Assembly (NCBI GenBank): GCA_025060455.1
Contig: JANXBY010000075.1
Span: 1 to 64,000, forward strand
DNA: 64,000 nucleotides
Reading direction: 5' to 3'
Origin: Armatimonadota bacterium
Lineage (GTDB): Bacteria > Sysuimicrobiota > Sysuimicrobiia > Sysuimicrobiales > Sysuimicrobiaceae
Position 1 is the first letter of the stretch; each line of letters starts with the position of its first letter. The notes beneath the pieces are model-generated. The model made no database searches. It was not told the DNA's origin and saw nothing but the letters and a program-made list of their open reading frames with translations. Shown here piece after piece: positions 26,984 through 35,444 of this stretch. Position numbers and translations under genes: made by a program.

Positions 26984-28128
26984 CCCGCCGCCGCCCGGGC
27001 CGGCGCCGCCCGCGGCGCCGGGGCCGGAGCAGCGGCCTCCGCCAGCTTCCTGCGCCGCCGGTACCGGAACTCCAGCACCAGGCCCAGGGCCAGGGTGGCC
27101 GCGGTGACCAGCAGCACCACGTGCGGGTCGCGCCCGATCACCGCGATGTTGAACATGATGAGGGCGGTGAACACCAGGAAGTACACCAGGGCCATGACCC
27201 CCACCACGGTGAAGAAGGGGCGTTCTGCCGGCCGGCGGCCCTTGCTCCGGTCCAGGAAGGGCACCAGCATGCCGTACGCGATCAGCAGCCCGGGCCCCAG
27301 GCCTGCCCACAGGGGCGGCGTGTACTTCACGTACTGGTACAGGGCCAGGAAGTACCAGTCGGAGAGGATCGGAAGGGGCGTACGGTTGGGGTCCGCCCGG
27401 CGCCCCATCTCCGCAGGGAACACGTAGCTGGTAACCACCAGCATTAGGGTCAACACCACCAGGGCGGTGGGGGACAGCACGAATCGCCGCCGCCGGGTGA
27501 AGTAGAAGTAGATCTCTGCCGCCACCAGCAGCAGGGCGGAGATGCCAAAGTGGATGGCGTAGAACCGGGTCAGGGTGCCCTGACCCTCCGCGGGTCCGCC
27601 CAGGAAGGCGAAGGCGATGGCGCTGCCGAACCGCGTCTGCCCGATCACCGGCAGCTCGTCCAGGTACACGGCCACGGTGAGCACCACCTTCGCGGCCCAG
27701 AAGGCCCGCTGGTTCCAGATCAGCAGGTACCCCGTGAGGCCCGAGATCATGGCCAGCACCAGGGACCCGAACAGGATCATCCACGAGAGTTCGTTGGGCC
27801 GCTTATACTCGCCGAGAAAGTACATGCGGTAGATCCGCAGGGTGATGGCGAGGATGAGCATATCCGCGCCGTACTTGTGCACCCCGCGGATCAGCCAGCC
27901 CAGCGGGACCTCCTTCTGAATCCGCAGGATGGAGTTGTACGCGCCGTGGGTCGTGGGCTCGTACCAGATCATGAGGAGAATCCCGCTCACCACCACCGCG
28001 ATCCACGAGAAGTACACGATCTGCCCGAGGATGTAGAGCGGGTTGTCCTGGCGATCCACCTGCGTCTCGTCGAACAGGTCCAGCTTCTCCTTGCGCTCCC
28101 GGAACCACTCCCGCAAGCGGTCCCACAT
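26980..28128 (-). CDS. Cytochrome b (b6/bc-type), apparently single-b-heme variant
   Basis: LIRGVHKYGADMLILAITLRIYRMYFLGEYKRPNELSW; LTRFYAIHFGISALLLVAAEIYFYF; SDWYFLALYQ in place of PEWY. Confidence 0.9.
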   Translation of the reverse strand: MWDRLREWFRERKEKLDLFDETQVDRQDNPLYILGQIVYFSWIAVVVSGILLMIWYEPTTHGAYNSILRIQKEVPLGWLIRGVHKYGADMLILAITLRIYRMYFLGEYKRPNELSWMILFGSLVLAMISGLTGYLLIWNQRAFWAAKVVLTVAVYLDELPVIGQTRFGSAIAFAFLGGPAEGQGTLTRFYAIHFGISALLLVAAEIYFYFTRRRRFVLSPTALVVLTLMLVVTSYVFPAEMGRRADPNRTPLPILSDWYFLALYQYVKYTPPLWAGLGPGLLIAYGMLVPFLDRSKGRRPAERPFFTVVGVMALVYFLVFTALIMFNIAVIGRDPHVVLLVTAATLALGLVLEFRYRRRRKLAEAAAPAPAPRAAPARAAAG

Positions 28129-28140
28129 GACCCGTCTCCC

Positions 28141-28785
28141 TCAGGCGATCCCGCCTGGCTCCGCGCCTGTGACCACAATGACGCCGTCCCGGATCTCGTA
28201 GGTGAAGTAGCGGGGCGGCCGGGGCGCAGGTCCTGAGAGCACCCGGCCGGGCTGCTCTCGGTCCGCGGGGTCGTAGATGGAAAGGTGGCACGGGCAGGCC
28301 ATCAGCCCGTGCCGCCGGTCCTCCGGCGGCACGTACCCCCCGTATCCTGCGGTCACCTCCCGCCAGTTCGGCACGTAGTTGAAGATGCAGCCCAGGTGGG
28401 GGCAGATCCGCGAGAAAATGACGACGTCCGTGGGTTCCCGGCCGCCCTTGTAGCCGGGGAAGGCCAGCTTCCAGGGCAGCTTGATGGCCACCCCGGGAAC
28501 CGTGGCCGCTTTCGCCAGCTCGGGGGTGTACTGCGGGTACTTCTGGGTGAACACGAAGAACTTGCTGGACCACGGCTCCCGCAGTTCCTCCAGGGTGGCG
28601 ATGGGCAGCGGTTCGCCCTTGGGCAGGTCGCCCTCCGCTAGATCCGGCGGCACCTTTCCCTGGGGGACCCCCAACCCTGGTTCCAGGTTGGGCTTGAGGT
28701 AGCGCAACACCGGCGCCAGGAACGCGGCCAATCCGCCCAGCACCGGGACTGCGCTCAAAACCTTGAGGAACGCCCGACGGTCCAC
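28141..28785 (-). CDS. Rieske [2Fe-2S] protein
   Basis: Twin-arginine start MDRRAFLKVLSAVPVLGG; ICPHLGCIFNYV and ACPCHLSIYD cluster motifs. Confidence 0.94.
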   Translation of the reverse strand: MDRRAFLKVLSAVPVLGGLAAFLAPVLRYLKPNLEPGLGVPQGKVPPDLAEGDLPKGEPLPIATLEELREPWSSKFFVFTQKYPQYTPELAKAATVPGVAIKLPWKLAFPGYKGGREPTDVVIFSRICPHLGCIFNYVPNWREVTAGYGGYVPPEDRRHGLMACPCHLSIYDPADREQPGRVLSGPAPRPPRYFTYEIRDGVIVVTGAEPGGIA

Positions 28786-28795
28786 CGGTTGCCTC

Positions 28796-29698
28796 CTACC
28801 GCAGGTCCTGGGGCGGCGTGTACACGAACGTCCACAGGTACTCTACCACGGTCCAGATCTGGTCCGGGGACAGCCTGCTTGCGTACGCGGGCATCAGCTC
28901 CACGCCGCGCCGCTGCACCCCCTCCGCGATCTTCTGGTACAGCTCCGTGGGCTTGCGGTAGGCCATCCAGTCGCGGTCGGTGAAGATCCCCGGCCCCACG
29001 CCCCGCGCCCACGTCCACACCTGTTCCCGGATCCGCGCGGCCTCCGGCCCGTTCCCGTCCCCCTGGACCCCGTGGCAACTGGCGCACATCTGGTTGTAGA
29101 TCCTCCGCCCCTGAGCCAACCGCTCGCGGCTGGTGGTCCGGCTCCACTCCCAGAACAGCACGTCCCAAATCTGTTGGTCAGACAACCGCGGCTCCCCCCC
29201 GTCCACCGCTCCGTACGCCGGGTGCTGGAAGCCCGGCATGGCGGTGTGGGGCCGTCCCCGGGCGATGGTCTCGAACAGGGCAAACGGAGCGTTCAGCCGC
29301 ATCTGGTCCAGGTTGTTAAACCGCGCAGGCCGGCTCGGCAGCGGCTCGGACTTCGGGTGGATGCGGAACAGGCTCAAAAAGTCGGTGTAGGGGTTTTTCT
29401 CCGGTGCCGTGAGCTGCTCGGCCATGGAGCCGTCCCCGCGCCCGTCCGGGCCGTGGCAGACCGCGCAGCGTGCGTCGTAGATCTTCTTACCCTCGTCGGC
29501 GTTGGGCTTGCGGGGCATGAAGTTCATGCGCACCGCAAACCCCTCGAGAGGCTGGTACGCCTCCCGCGTGGGGGTGCTGACCCGCACGTACGGCTGACAG
29601 CCCGTCAGGGCCAGCAGGGCCAACGCCAGGAGCAACCCGCCGCGGCCCGCTGGGGGGGACCGCCGGCCACCGAGAGGCCCGGCTCGGCGTCCGCGCAA
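28796..29698 (-). CDS. Diheme cytochrome c lipoprotein
   Basis: Lipobox LALTGC; two CXXCH motifs (CAVCH, CASCH). Likely TTG start with AAGGAGG upstream. Confidence 0.9.
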   Translation of the reverse strand: MRGRRAGPLGGRRSPPAGRGGLLLALALLALTGCQPYVRVSTPTREAYQPLEGFAVRMNFMPRKPNADEGKKIYDARCAVCHGPDGRGDGSMAEQLTAPEKNPYTDFLSLFRIHPKSEPLPSRPARFNNLDQMRLNAPFALFETIARGRPHTAMPGFQHPAYGAVDGGEPRLSDQQIWDVLFWEWSRTTSRERLAQGRRIYNQMCASCHGVQGDGNGPEAARIREQVWTWARGVGPGIFTDRDWMAYRKPTELYQKIAEGVQRRGVELMPAYASRLSPDQIWTVVEYLWTFVYTPPQDLR

Positions 29699-29779
29699 CC
29701 TGCCTCCTTATACCGGTAAGCTGGCCTGTGTTTTTGACTTCCGGCGGCCGGACTCCTCTCCCGCCCGGCTTCCGGGCAC

Positions 29780-29806
29780 AAAAAACAGGGGCACCCAGGA
29801 GCCCCC
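29780..29806 (-). terminator. Intrinsic terminator-like hairpin in leader of the cytochrome operon
   Basis: Minus strand GGGGGCTCCTGGGTGCCCCTGTTTTTT: G/C stem followed by T6. Confidence 0.55.
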
Positions 29807-29880
29807 GTCGCGAAGGTCCGGCCACGATTTTCCGTGCCCCCGCGCGGCCGCGTCAAGCGGCCGCGACTTCGGGTGGCCTA

Positions 29881-29966
29881 AGAACCTGCCTGTGAAATCC
29901 CTGCGACGTGCCAACCTGCGGCGGCAGACCGGGCCCCAAAATCGCTGGCGCCATTTTTGGGGTCGT
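29881..29966 (-). repeat. Intergenic element copy 1 (directly 3' of ccmE)
   Basis: Shares GAACCTG, GCGACGTGC and a CCCC..AA stem / TTTGGGGT.GT.TAG block, in the same order and orientation, with 47410-47486. Confidence 0.5.
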
Positions 29967-30365
29967 CTAGTCCCGGCGCGGCACGGCGGGCTGCGGCGGC
30001 GCGTACTCCTCGGAGTGCTTCACCACCACGCTGCGGGCGTGGAGGGCTCCGTCTGGACCCAGCTTGCCCTCCACCACCGCGCCCTGCCCTTCTACCAGCA
30101 GCCCCTCCACCTGCCCGCGGAACCGCACGGGAAGCTGCGCTTGGCCATCCGTGAGGGTAAAGCGCAGCTCGTCTGCCTCGCGCCGCAGGGAGCCGGGCAA
30201 CACCTGCCCGCCCACCCGCACCGGCCGGCGCGGGTCCAGGGCGTGCGACCGCAACTCGGTGGGCGTCACGTAGTACACCACCGCCTCCCGAAGGCCTCCG
30301 GCCACCACGTACCCCAGAGAGCCGGCCACCAACACCGCGGCAGCCACCAGACGCAGCCGCCTCAA
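29967..30365 (-). CDS. ccmE: Cytochrome c maturation protein CcmE
   Basis: TTG 30365 after GGAGG; VYYVTPTELRSH...RVGGQVLPGSLRRE...LPVRFRGQVEGLLVEGQGAVVEGKL...VVKHSEEYAPP. Confidence 0.9.
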   Translation of the reverse strand: MRRLRLVAAAVLVAGSLGYVVAGGLREAVVYYVTPTELRSHALDPRRPVRVGGQVLPGSLRREADELRFTLTDGQAQLPVRFRGQVEGLLVEGQGAVVEGKLGPDGALHARSVVVKHSEEYAPPQPAVPRRD

Positions 30366-30499
30366 GGCTCCACCTCCCTGCCCGGTGCTACCGACAGTTC
30401 TCTCCGCCGCCGCCACAGGCGCCACACGTATGCGCCTACCAGCAATCCTGCAGCGCCGTACGCCGCCAGCACCCAGACCCACGGGCTCAACGCTCCCAC
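30362..30499 (-). CDS. ccmD: CcmD-like small protein
   Basis: VGALSPWVWVLAAYGAAGLLVGAYVWRLWRRRRELSV; position between ccmC and ccmE. Confidence 0.7.
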   Translation of the reverse strand: MGALSPWVWVLAAYGAAGLLVGAYVWRLWRRRRELSVAPGREVEP

Positions 30500-31176
30500 T
30501 CCAGCCGTGCCAGCCGCGCCCGCTCGGCCAGGAGCAAGCCCAAAAGGGCCAGGTACGCCAGCGCGTTGACCACCAAGGGCACCAGGAACTCCGGTGCCAC
30601 CTTCACGCCCTGCAAGCTGATGGAGGGCCCCTGGTGCAGGGTTCGGAACCACACTACGGAGTAGTGCACCAGGGGAACGTCCAGGAACGCCACCACGGCC
30701 ACCACCGCGGAGAGCCGACGGCCCCGTTCCGGGTCGTCCGCCAGGCCGCGGACCAGCAGGCAGCCCACGTACAGCAGGAACAGTACCGCGGTGGTCACCA
30801 GCCGCGCGTCCCACGCCCACCATACGCCCCACACCGGTTTTCCCCAAATCATGCCCGTCAGCAGGGTCAGCCCGGAAAACAGCGCCGCCAGCTCCGCGCC
30901 GGCCCGGGCCCAGGCGTCGAACAAGGGCTGGCGCCGCTGCAGGTACAGGGCGCCCGCCCCGCAGGCCACCGCGGCCGCCGCGTAGCTGGCGAGGGCCGCC
31001 GGCACGTGCACGTACATGATCCGGACGTAGTCGCCCTGGTAGGCGTCAGGCGGAGAAGCCCACAGGCCCAGCAGGAGGCCCAGGGCCACCAGCGCCGCCG
31101 TCCCGCCTACGACAAACGCCCGCACCACCGCGTCTTCCCTCCGCGCCCGGCACCGACCCGACGAAGCCTCACCCAC
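30487..31176 (-). CDS. ccmC: Heme exporter CcmC / cytochrome c biogenesis protein (start may be 31128)
   Basis: MYVHVPAALASYAAAAVACGAGALYL...MIWGKPVWGVWWAWDARLVTTAVLFLLYVG (tryptophan-rich WWD motif). Confidence 0.92.
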   Translation of the reverse strand: MGEASSGRCRARREDAVVRAFVVGGTAALVALGLLLGLWASPPDAYQGDYVRIMYVHVPAALASYAAAAVACGAGALYLQRRQPLFDAWARAGAELAALFSGLTLLTGMIWGKPVWGVWWAWDARLVTTAVLFLLYVGCLLVRGLADDPERGRRLSAVVAVVAFLDVPLVHYSVVWFRTLHQGPSISLQGVKVAPEFLVPLVVNALAYLALLGLLLAERARLARLEWER

Positions 31177-31830
31177 CTACCCCTCCACCGCCACCTCGAA
31201 CAGCCCGGGGCCCACCAACAGGAACAGCAGGTCGAAGGCCGCCAGCACTCCCCACCACGGACCTGCGGGCGTCCCAGAGGTCGCGGCCTCGGTGAGCCGC
31301 ACCCCGGCCAGCAGCACGGGGACCGTGGTTGGGAGGAACAACAAGGGAAGCAGCAGACGGCCCGCGCGCACATGCTGCAACAGCGCGGCCAGCAAGGTTC
31401 CCACCGCGCTCAGCCCCACGGCCACGAGCAACCCTACCAGCAGCAGCGTCGTAGAATTGCGGGTGGGCGCGTTGAACAGGAGCACCTGCGCGGCCCACAG
31501 GCCGGCCCCCAACGCGAGAAGGAGCACGCACAAGGCGAGCCACCGTCCCCAGAACAGATCCTCACGGCTCCCAGGGTACAGCACCAGGACTTCCAGGGTG
31601 CCTTCTTCGTCCTCGCGCTCCGCGCTGCGCCCCATGGCCAGCACGGATGCCAGTAACAGGGCCAACCACAACACCGGCGGGGCCGCTTCGGGACTCCCGC
31701 CCCACACCAGCCCCAGCACCACCAGCACCGCCAGGCCAAAGCTGGCCGCGGGCACCAGGGCGTCACGCCCCCGCCACTCCAGCAACAGGTCCTTGCGGGC
31801 CAGGGCTGTCACCCGCCGCCAGGCCCTCAT
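31177..31830 (-). CDS. ccmB: Heme exporter CcmB
   Basis: VTALARKDLLLEWRGRDALVPAASFGLAVLVV...AEREDEEGTLEVLVLYPGSREDLFWGRWLA. Confidence 0.9.
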   Translation of the reverse strand: MRAWRRVTALARKDLLLEWRGRDALVPAASFGLAVLVVLGLVWGGSPEAAPPVLWLALLLASVLAMGRSAEREDEEGTLEVLVLYPGSREDLFWGRWLALCVLLLALGAGLWAAQVLLFNAPTRNSTTLLLVGLLVAVGLSAVGTLLAALLQHVRAGRLLLPLLFLPTTVPVLLAGVRLTEAATSGTPAGPWWGVLAAFDLLFLLVGPGLFEVAVEG

Positions 31831-32498
31831 ATCCGGCCGGCAGCGACGAGCCCCGGGCCCTGGACCAGCTGGCCGGCCTGTAGCTCCGCCACCGCGTCGT
31901 ACAGGCCCCCTGCCCGGTCGCGGTCGTGGGTGGCCAGCACCACCGCGCCTCCCTGTTCCTTTACGCTGGAAACCAGCTCGCGCACCAGGCGGGCTCCTTC
32001 GCTGTCCAGGCCCACGAACGGCTCGTCCAACAGCAGCACCTGCGGTCCCTGCAGGAACAGCCTCGCCAGCGCCAGCCGGCGGCGCATGCCCAGGCTGTAG
32101 GTGGACACCAGCCGGTGGGCGGCCGGCTGCAGGCCGACGCGCTCCACAAGCTCCGGCACCCGCTCCCGCGGCCGGCCGCACAGGTCTGCCGCCAGCTGCA
32201 GGTTTTCCAGGCCCGTCAGGCCTCCGTACACGCCGGAGGAGGCGCCCAGGTACGCGCACACCTCCCGCACCCGGTGGCCTTCGGAGACCACGTCGTGCCC
32301 GCACACCCACGCGCGGCCCCGGGTAGGCCGCAGCGCGGTGGCCAGGATCCTCAGCAGGGTGGTCTTGCCGGACCCGTTGGGGCCGGTCAGCAGCAGGCAG
32401 CTCCCCTCCCTCACCCGAAAGCTCACGTCCTCCAGGGCCACCACCGCGCCAAACCGCCGGCCCAGCCCCTCTGCGGTCACCGGGTCTAGCGGCTGCAC
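31827..32498 (-). CDS. ccmA: Heme exporter ATPase CcmA
   Basis: Walker A GPNGSGKTT, signature YSLGMRRRLALARLFL, LLLDEPFVGLD. Confidence 0.9.
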   Translation of the reverse strand: MQPLDPVTAEGLGRRFGAVVALEDVSFRVREGSCLLLTGPNGSGKTTLLRILATALRPTRGRAWVCGHDVVSEGHRVREVCAYLGASSGVYGGLTGLENLQLAADLCGRPRERVPELVERVGLQPAAHRLVSTYSLGMRRRLALARLFLQGPQVLLLDEPFVGLDSEGARLVRELVSSVKEQGGAVVLATHDRDRAGGLYDAVAELQAGQLVQGPGLVAAGRI

Positions 32499-34030
32499 CG
32501 CACCTCCTCCGTGGTGCGGAAGGGCGCCCGCAGCTGTTCTGGGTCGAACAGGAAGAAGGGGTAGTTGCGGTCTGAGGCCACCTGGTGTTCTTCTACCTCC
32601 CGGCGCAGCGCTTCCAGCTGGGATTCGACCTCCCGGATCCGGTGCTGCAGTGGGGCGCGCAGCGCCTCGTTGAGCGCCCGGATGCGATGGGTGAGTTCGC
32701 GCCGCGCGGACCGTGTGAGGTCTGGGGACTGCAAAGCCCGGATGCACCGCCACTTCTCCTCCGCCAGGGCCCGCGCGGGTTCGCTGGCGGGCAGGTGCCG
32801 GTCGGGGTTGTGCTGCAGGTCCAGCCAGAGCTGGTGGGCCGCCGCGTACGCCTCCTTGGGGTCCGCGTGGCGGGCCAGGGGGAGGTGAAAGGTGGCGGTG
32901 AGGACGGCGAAGGGAGGAGGCTCCAACCCGAAGAACTGCCGCAGGACCTGATCGGTGACCCGGTCGTACCGTGCCCCGCCCAGGCCGTGCACGAACAGGT
33001 CGCACACCAACAGCCGCAGGAAGAGCGTCAGGGTGAGGGCCCGGGGACGCAGACCATCCAGCGGCCCTCCGGAAAGCTCCCCGACAGGTTGCCCGTCGCA
33101 GTACACCACCCGACTTCCGCCGGCGCGGGTGAACACGGGGCGCCTTTGGCCATCCCGGACGAACCAAAACGGCAGCTCCACCCACTCGCCGTCCCGCCGG
33201 AGGTTGGGGAACGGCTGGACGGATGAGCGGACCGCGTGGGCACGGCGGTAGTCGTCCAAGGCTTGGTTGTGGCAGGCCCAGAACCTCTCCGCGTCCTGGG
33301 CCAGCCACGCCGCGAATTGCCCGAAGCTCGGGGTGCGGGAAAGCTCCGACACCGTCACCTCCCAGTAGCGCACCGGGCCACACTCCGCCTCCAGGCGCCT
33401 GCGCAAAGCAGCCCCGAACTCGCCCAGGCTGCGCACCACCGGCAAACAGTGGAGACCGGCTCGCTCCGCCCGCGTCAGCCGCTCCACCAGCTCCGGGACG
33501 TCCAAGGTCGCAACGTCGTCCCGCAGCTGCGCGCAGAATGCCCGCCAGCCCTGCTCAGCAGGAGGGCCCATCGCCTCGAACGGCACGCCCGGCCCGCAAT
33601 GCACCAGTGTCCGCTGCGCGGCCCTGAGAGCCCCGTCCCTACGCGGAACCCGGGCTCCCCAGCCCTCGCACTCGTCGGAGTCCACCACCACATACAGCCC
33701 CACAGCACCCAGGCCCACGCTGGCGTCCAGGGCGTGTGCCTTGATCCAGATGCCCGGATGGTACAGGGAGGGCTGGTGGCCGGTGGCCACCCACGGGCCC
33801 CGGAGCGGCGGTGGTGTCGGAAACCCCCACCGCTCCAGCAGCGCCCAGGCCCGCTCCACGGCCTCGGCCCGCGCCTGCTCCCGTAGGGATCGTAGCGGCT
33901 GCCCGAAGACCCGGCAGGCGTCCAGGTGCCCCGCGGTGGCCGCGGCCACCGACAGCCACCGGGCGAACTCCGGCATCCACAGCACCTCGCCGTGGCGGGT
34001 AGGTAGGGACAGCTCCTCCACGTCCGTCAC
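32486..34030 (-). CDS. bshC: Bacillithiol biosynthesis cysteine-adding enzyme BshC family
   Basis: WVATGHQPSLYHPGIWIKAHAL...; next to bshB1. Recognised by ATGHQP-type motif and context. Confidence 0.85.
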   Translation of the reverse strand: MTDVEELSLPTRHGEVLWMPEFARWLSVAAATAGHLDACRVFGQPLRSLREQARAEAVERAWALLERWGFPTPPPLRGPWVATGHQPSLYHPGIWIKAHALDASVGLGAVGLYVVVDSDECEGWGARVPRRDGALRAAQRTLVHCGPGVPFEAMGPPAEQGWRAFCAQLRDDVATLDVPELVERLTRAERAGLHCLPVVRSLGEFGAALRRRLEAECGPVRYWEVTVSELSRTPSFGQFAAWLAQDAERFWACHNQALDDYRRAHAVRSSVQPFPNLRRDGEWVELPFWFVRDGQRRPVFTRAGGSRVVYCDGQPVGELSGGPLDGLRPRALTLTLFLRLLVCDLFVHGLGGARYDRVTDQVLRQFFGLEPPPFAVLTATFHLPLARHADPKEAYAAAHQLWLDLQHNPDRHLPASEPARALAEEKWRCIRALQSPDLTRSARRELTHRIRALNEALRAPLQHRIREVESQLEALRREVEEHQVASDRNYPFFLFDPEQLRAPFRTTEEVRCSR

Positions 34031-34707
34031 ACCAACGCCTCCAGGCTCCTCACGCCCAGCTCCTCCCTCAGGAGGAAGGGTTCCCCGTAGGAGGTTCCGA
34101 TGAGGGAGCCGAAGTAGCGGGCTGCGTCCCGCACCGCTTCCAGGACCCACTGGTTACCCCGCTCCGGCCCGAACTGGCTTTCGTAGGCCCGGAGGCTGTC
34201 CATCTTGCGGTCCATGGTGTCGGTGACGTCGAACACGAAGCTGGGGCGGCGAACCATGCGGTAGTGGGTGGAGAAGTAGTGCACCACCCGGCGCGGGTAG
34301 TGGGGCTCGCCCGGAATGTCCGTGTGGGTGAGTTTGGCGTAAAACCGGGCCGCCTCGCACAGGGCTGCCGCCTGCACGTGGTCGGGGTGCGCGTCCTCCC
34401 AGTACGGCACGAACAGCCACTGGGGCCGCACCGCCCGGATCACCGCGGCTACCTTCTTCCGGGCCTCGACCCCGTCCAGCAGAAACCGGTTCGGCAGGTC
34501 CAGGATCTGCCGCTCCACCCCCAGCACCCGGGCCGCCTGGTCCGCTTCCCGCCGGCGCCGCTCCGGACTGCCCACCGGGGTCGGCTCGCCGTCCGTGAGG
34601 TCGCACACCACCACCCGCCAGCCTTGGGCCACCAGGGCAGCCATGGTACCGCCCATGGCGATCTCCGCGTCGTCCGGGTGTGGTGCCAGCACCAGGACCG
34701 TCTTCAA
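34027..34707 (-). CDS. bshB1: Bacillithiol biosynthesis deacetylase BshB1 family (LmbE-like)
   Basis: VLVLAPHPDDAEIAMGGTMAALVAQGWRVVVCDLTDGEPTPVGSPERRRREADQAARVLGV...PHYPRRVVHYFSTHYRM. Confidence 0.9.
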   Translation of the reverse strand: MKTVLVLAPHPDDAEIAMGGTMAALVAQGWRVVVCDLTDGEPTPVGSPERRRREADQAARVLGVERQILDLPNRFLLDGVEARKKVAAVIRAVRPQWLFVPYWEDAHPDHVQAAALCEAARFYAKLTHTDIPGEPHYPRRVVHYFSTHYRMVRRPSFVFDVTDTMDRKMDSLRAYESQFGPERGNQWVLEAVRDAARYFGSLIGTSYGEPFLLREELGVRSLEALV

Positions 34708-35444
34708 GGGCCACCCTCCCCGCGGGAGGCAGGCTGGGACAGCCACCGCGCGGCTTCCCGTTCCAGGACGTCCACGTAGTACCGGAGCCGGACCTCCGGA
34801 TCGTCCAGCCCGCCCCAGAACCGCCGGTGCGGGTTCTTGTAGATCCGGCCGATGGGGATCTCCCGCACTCGCAGGCCCCACCGCGCCGCCTGCACCCAAA
34901 CCTGCAGGGGCATGCCGTAGGACGGCTCGTCCAGCTGCAGTCGGCGCAGGGCCTCGGCCCGGTACGCCTTGAACCCGCAGAACGCATCGGTGAGCCGGTA
35001 GCCGGTAAGGCGGTTCACCCGCTCGGTGACCTCTCGGTTGATCCGCAGCCGGTCCGGAGGTGGGTCCTGCCCGCGGGAGGACCCGGGCAGGTAGCGGCTG
35101 CCCGACACGATGTCCGCGTCCTCCAGGGCCGCCAGCAGGTCCGGGATCAGGTACGGCTCGTGCTGCGCGTCGCAGTCCATGGTGACCACCACGTCGTACC
35201 CGTGCTCCAGAGCGTATCGGAACCCGTCGATGAGGGAGGCGCCGTACCCGCGGTTTTCGGGGTGGCGGATGACCCGCACCTGCGGGAAGCGCGCCAGGAT
35301 CTCCGCCGAGCGGTCCGTGGACCCGTCGTCCACCACCAGCACGTCCGCCTGGGGCGGAGCGTAACGCAGCACCGCCTCCAGCACCTCCTGCAGGGTGGCC
35401 TCCTCGTTGTACAGGGGCATCACCACCAGGACGCGCCCGTTCAT
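34704..35444 (-). CDS. Glycosyltransferase family 2 (DPM1-like)
   Basis: [24 protein letters not shown]...[16 protein letters not shown]...[19 protein letters not shown]. Confidence 0.92.
   Translation of the reverse strand: MNGRVLVVMPLYNEEATLQEVLEAVLRYAPPQADVLVVDDGSTDRSAEILARFPQVRVIRHPENRGYGASLIDGFRYALEHGYDVVVTMDCDAQHEPYLIPDLLAALEDADIVSGSRYLPGSSRGQDPPPDRLRINREVTERVNRLTGYRLTDAFCGFKAYRAEALRRLQLDEPSYGMPLQVWVQAARWGLRVREIPIGRIYKNPHRRFWGGLDDPEVRLRYYVDVLEREAARWLSQPASRGEGGP

Noticed and set aside
29934-29962. Hairpin CCCCAAAA...TTTTGGGG after ccmE as a classical intrinsic terminator
   Set aside because: Good stem but no following T-run on the minus strand; kept only as part of the repeated intergenic element.
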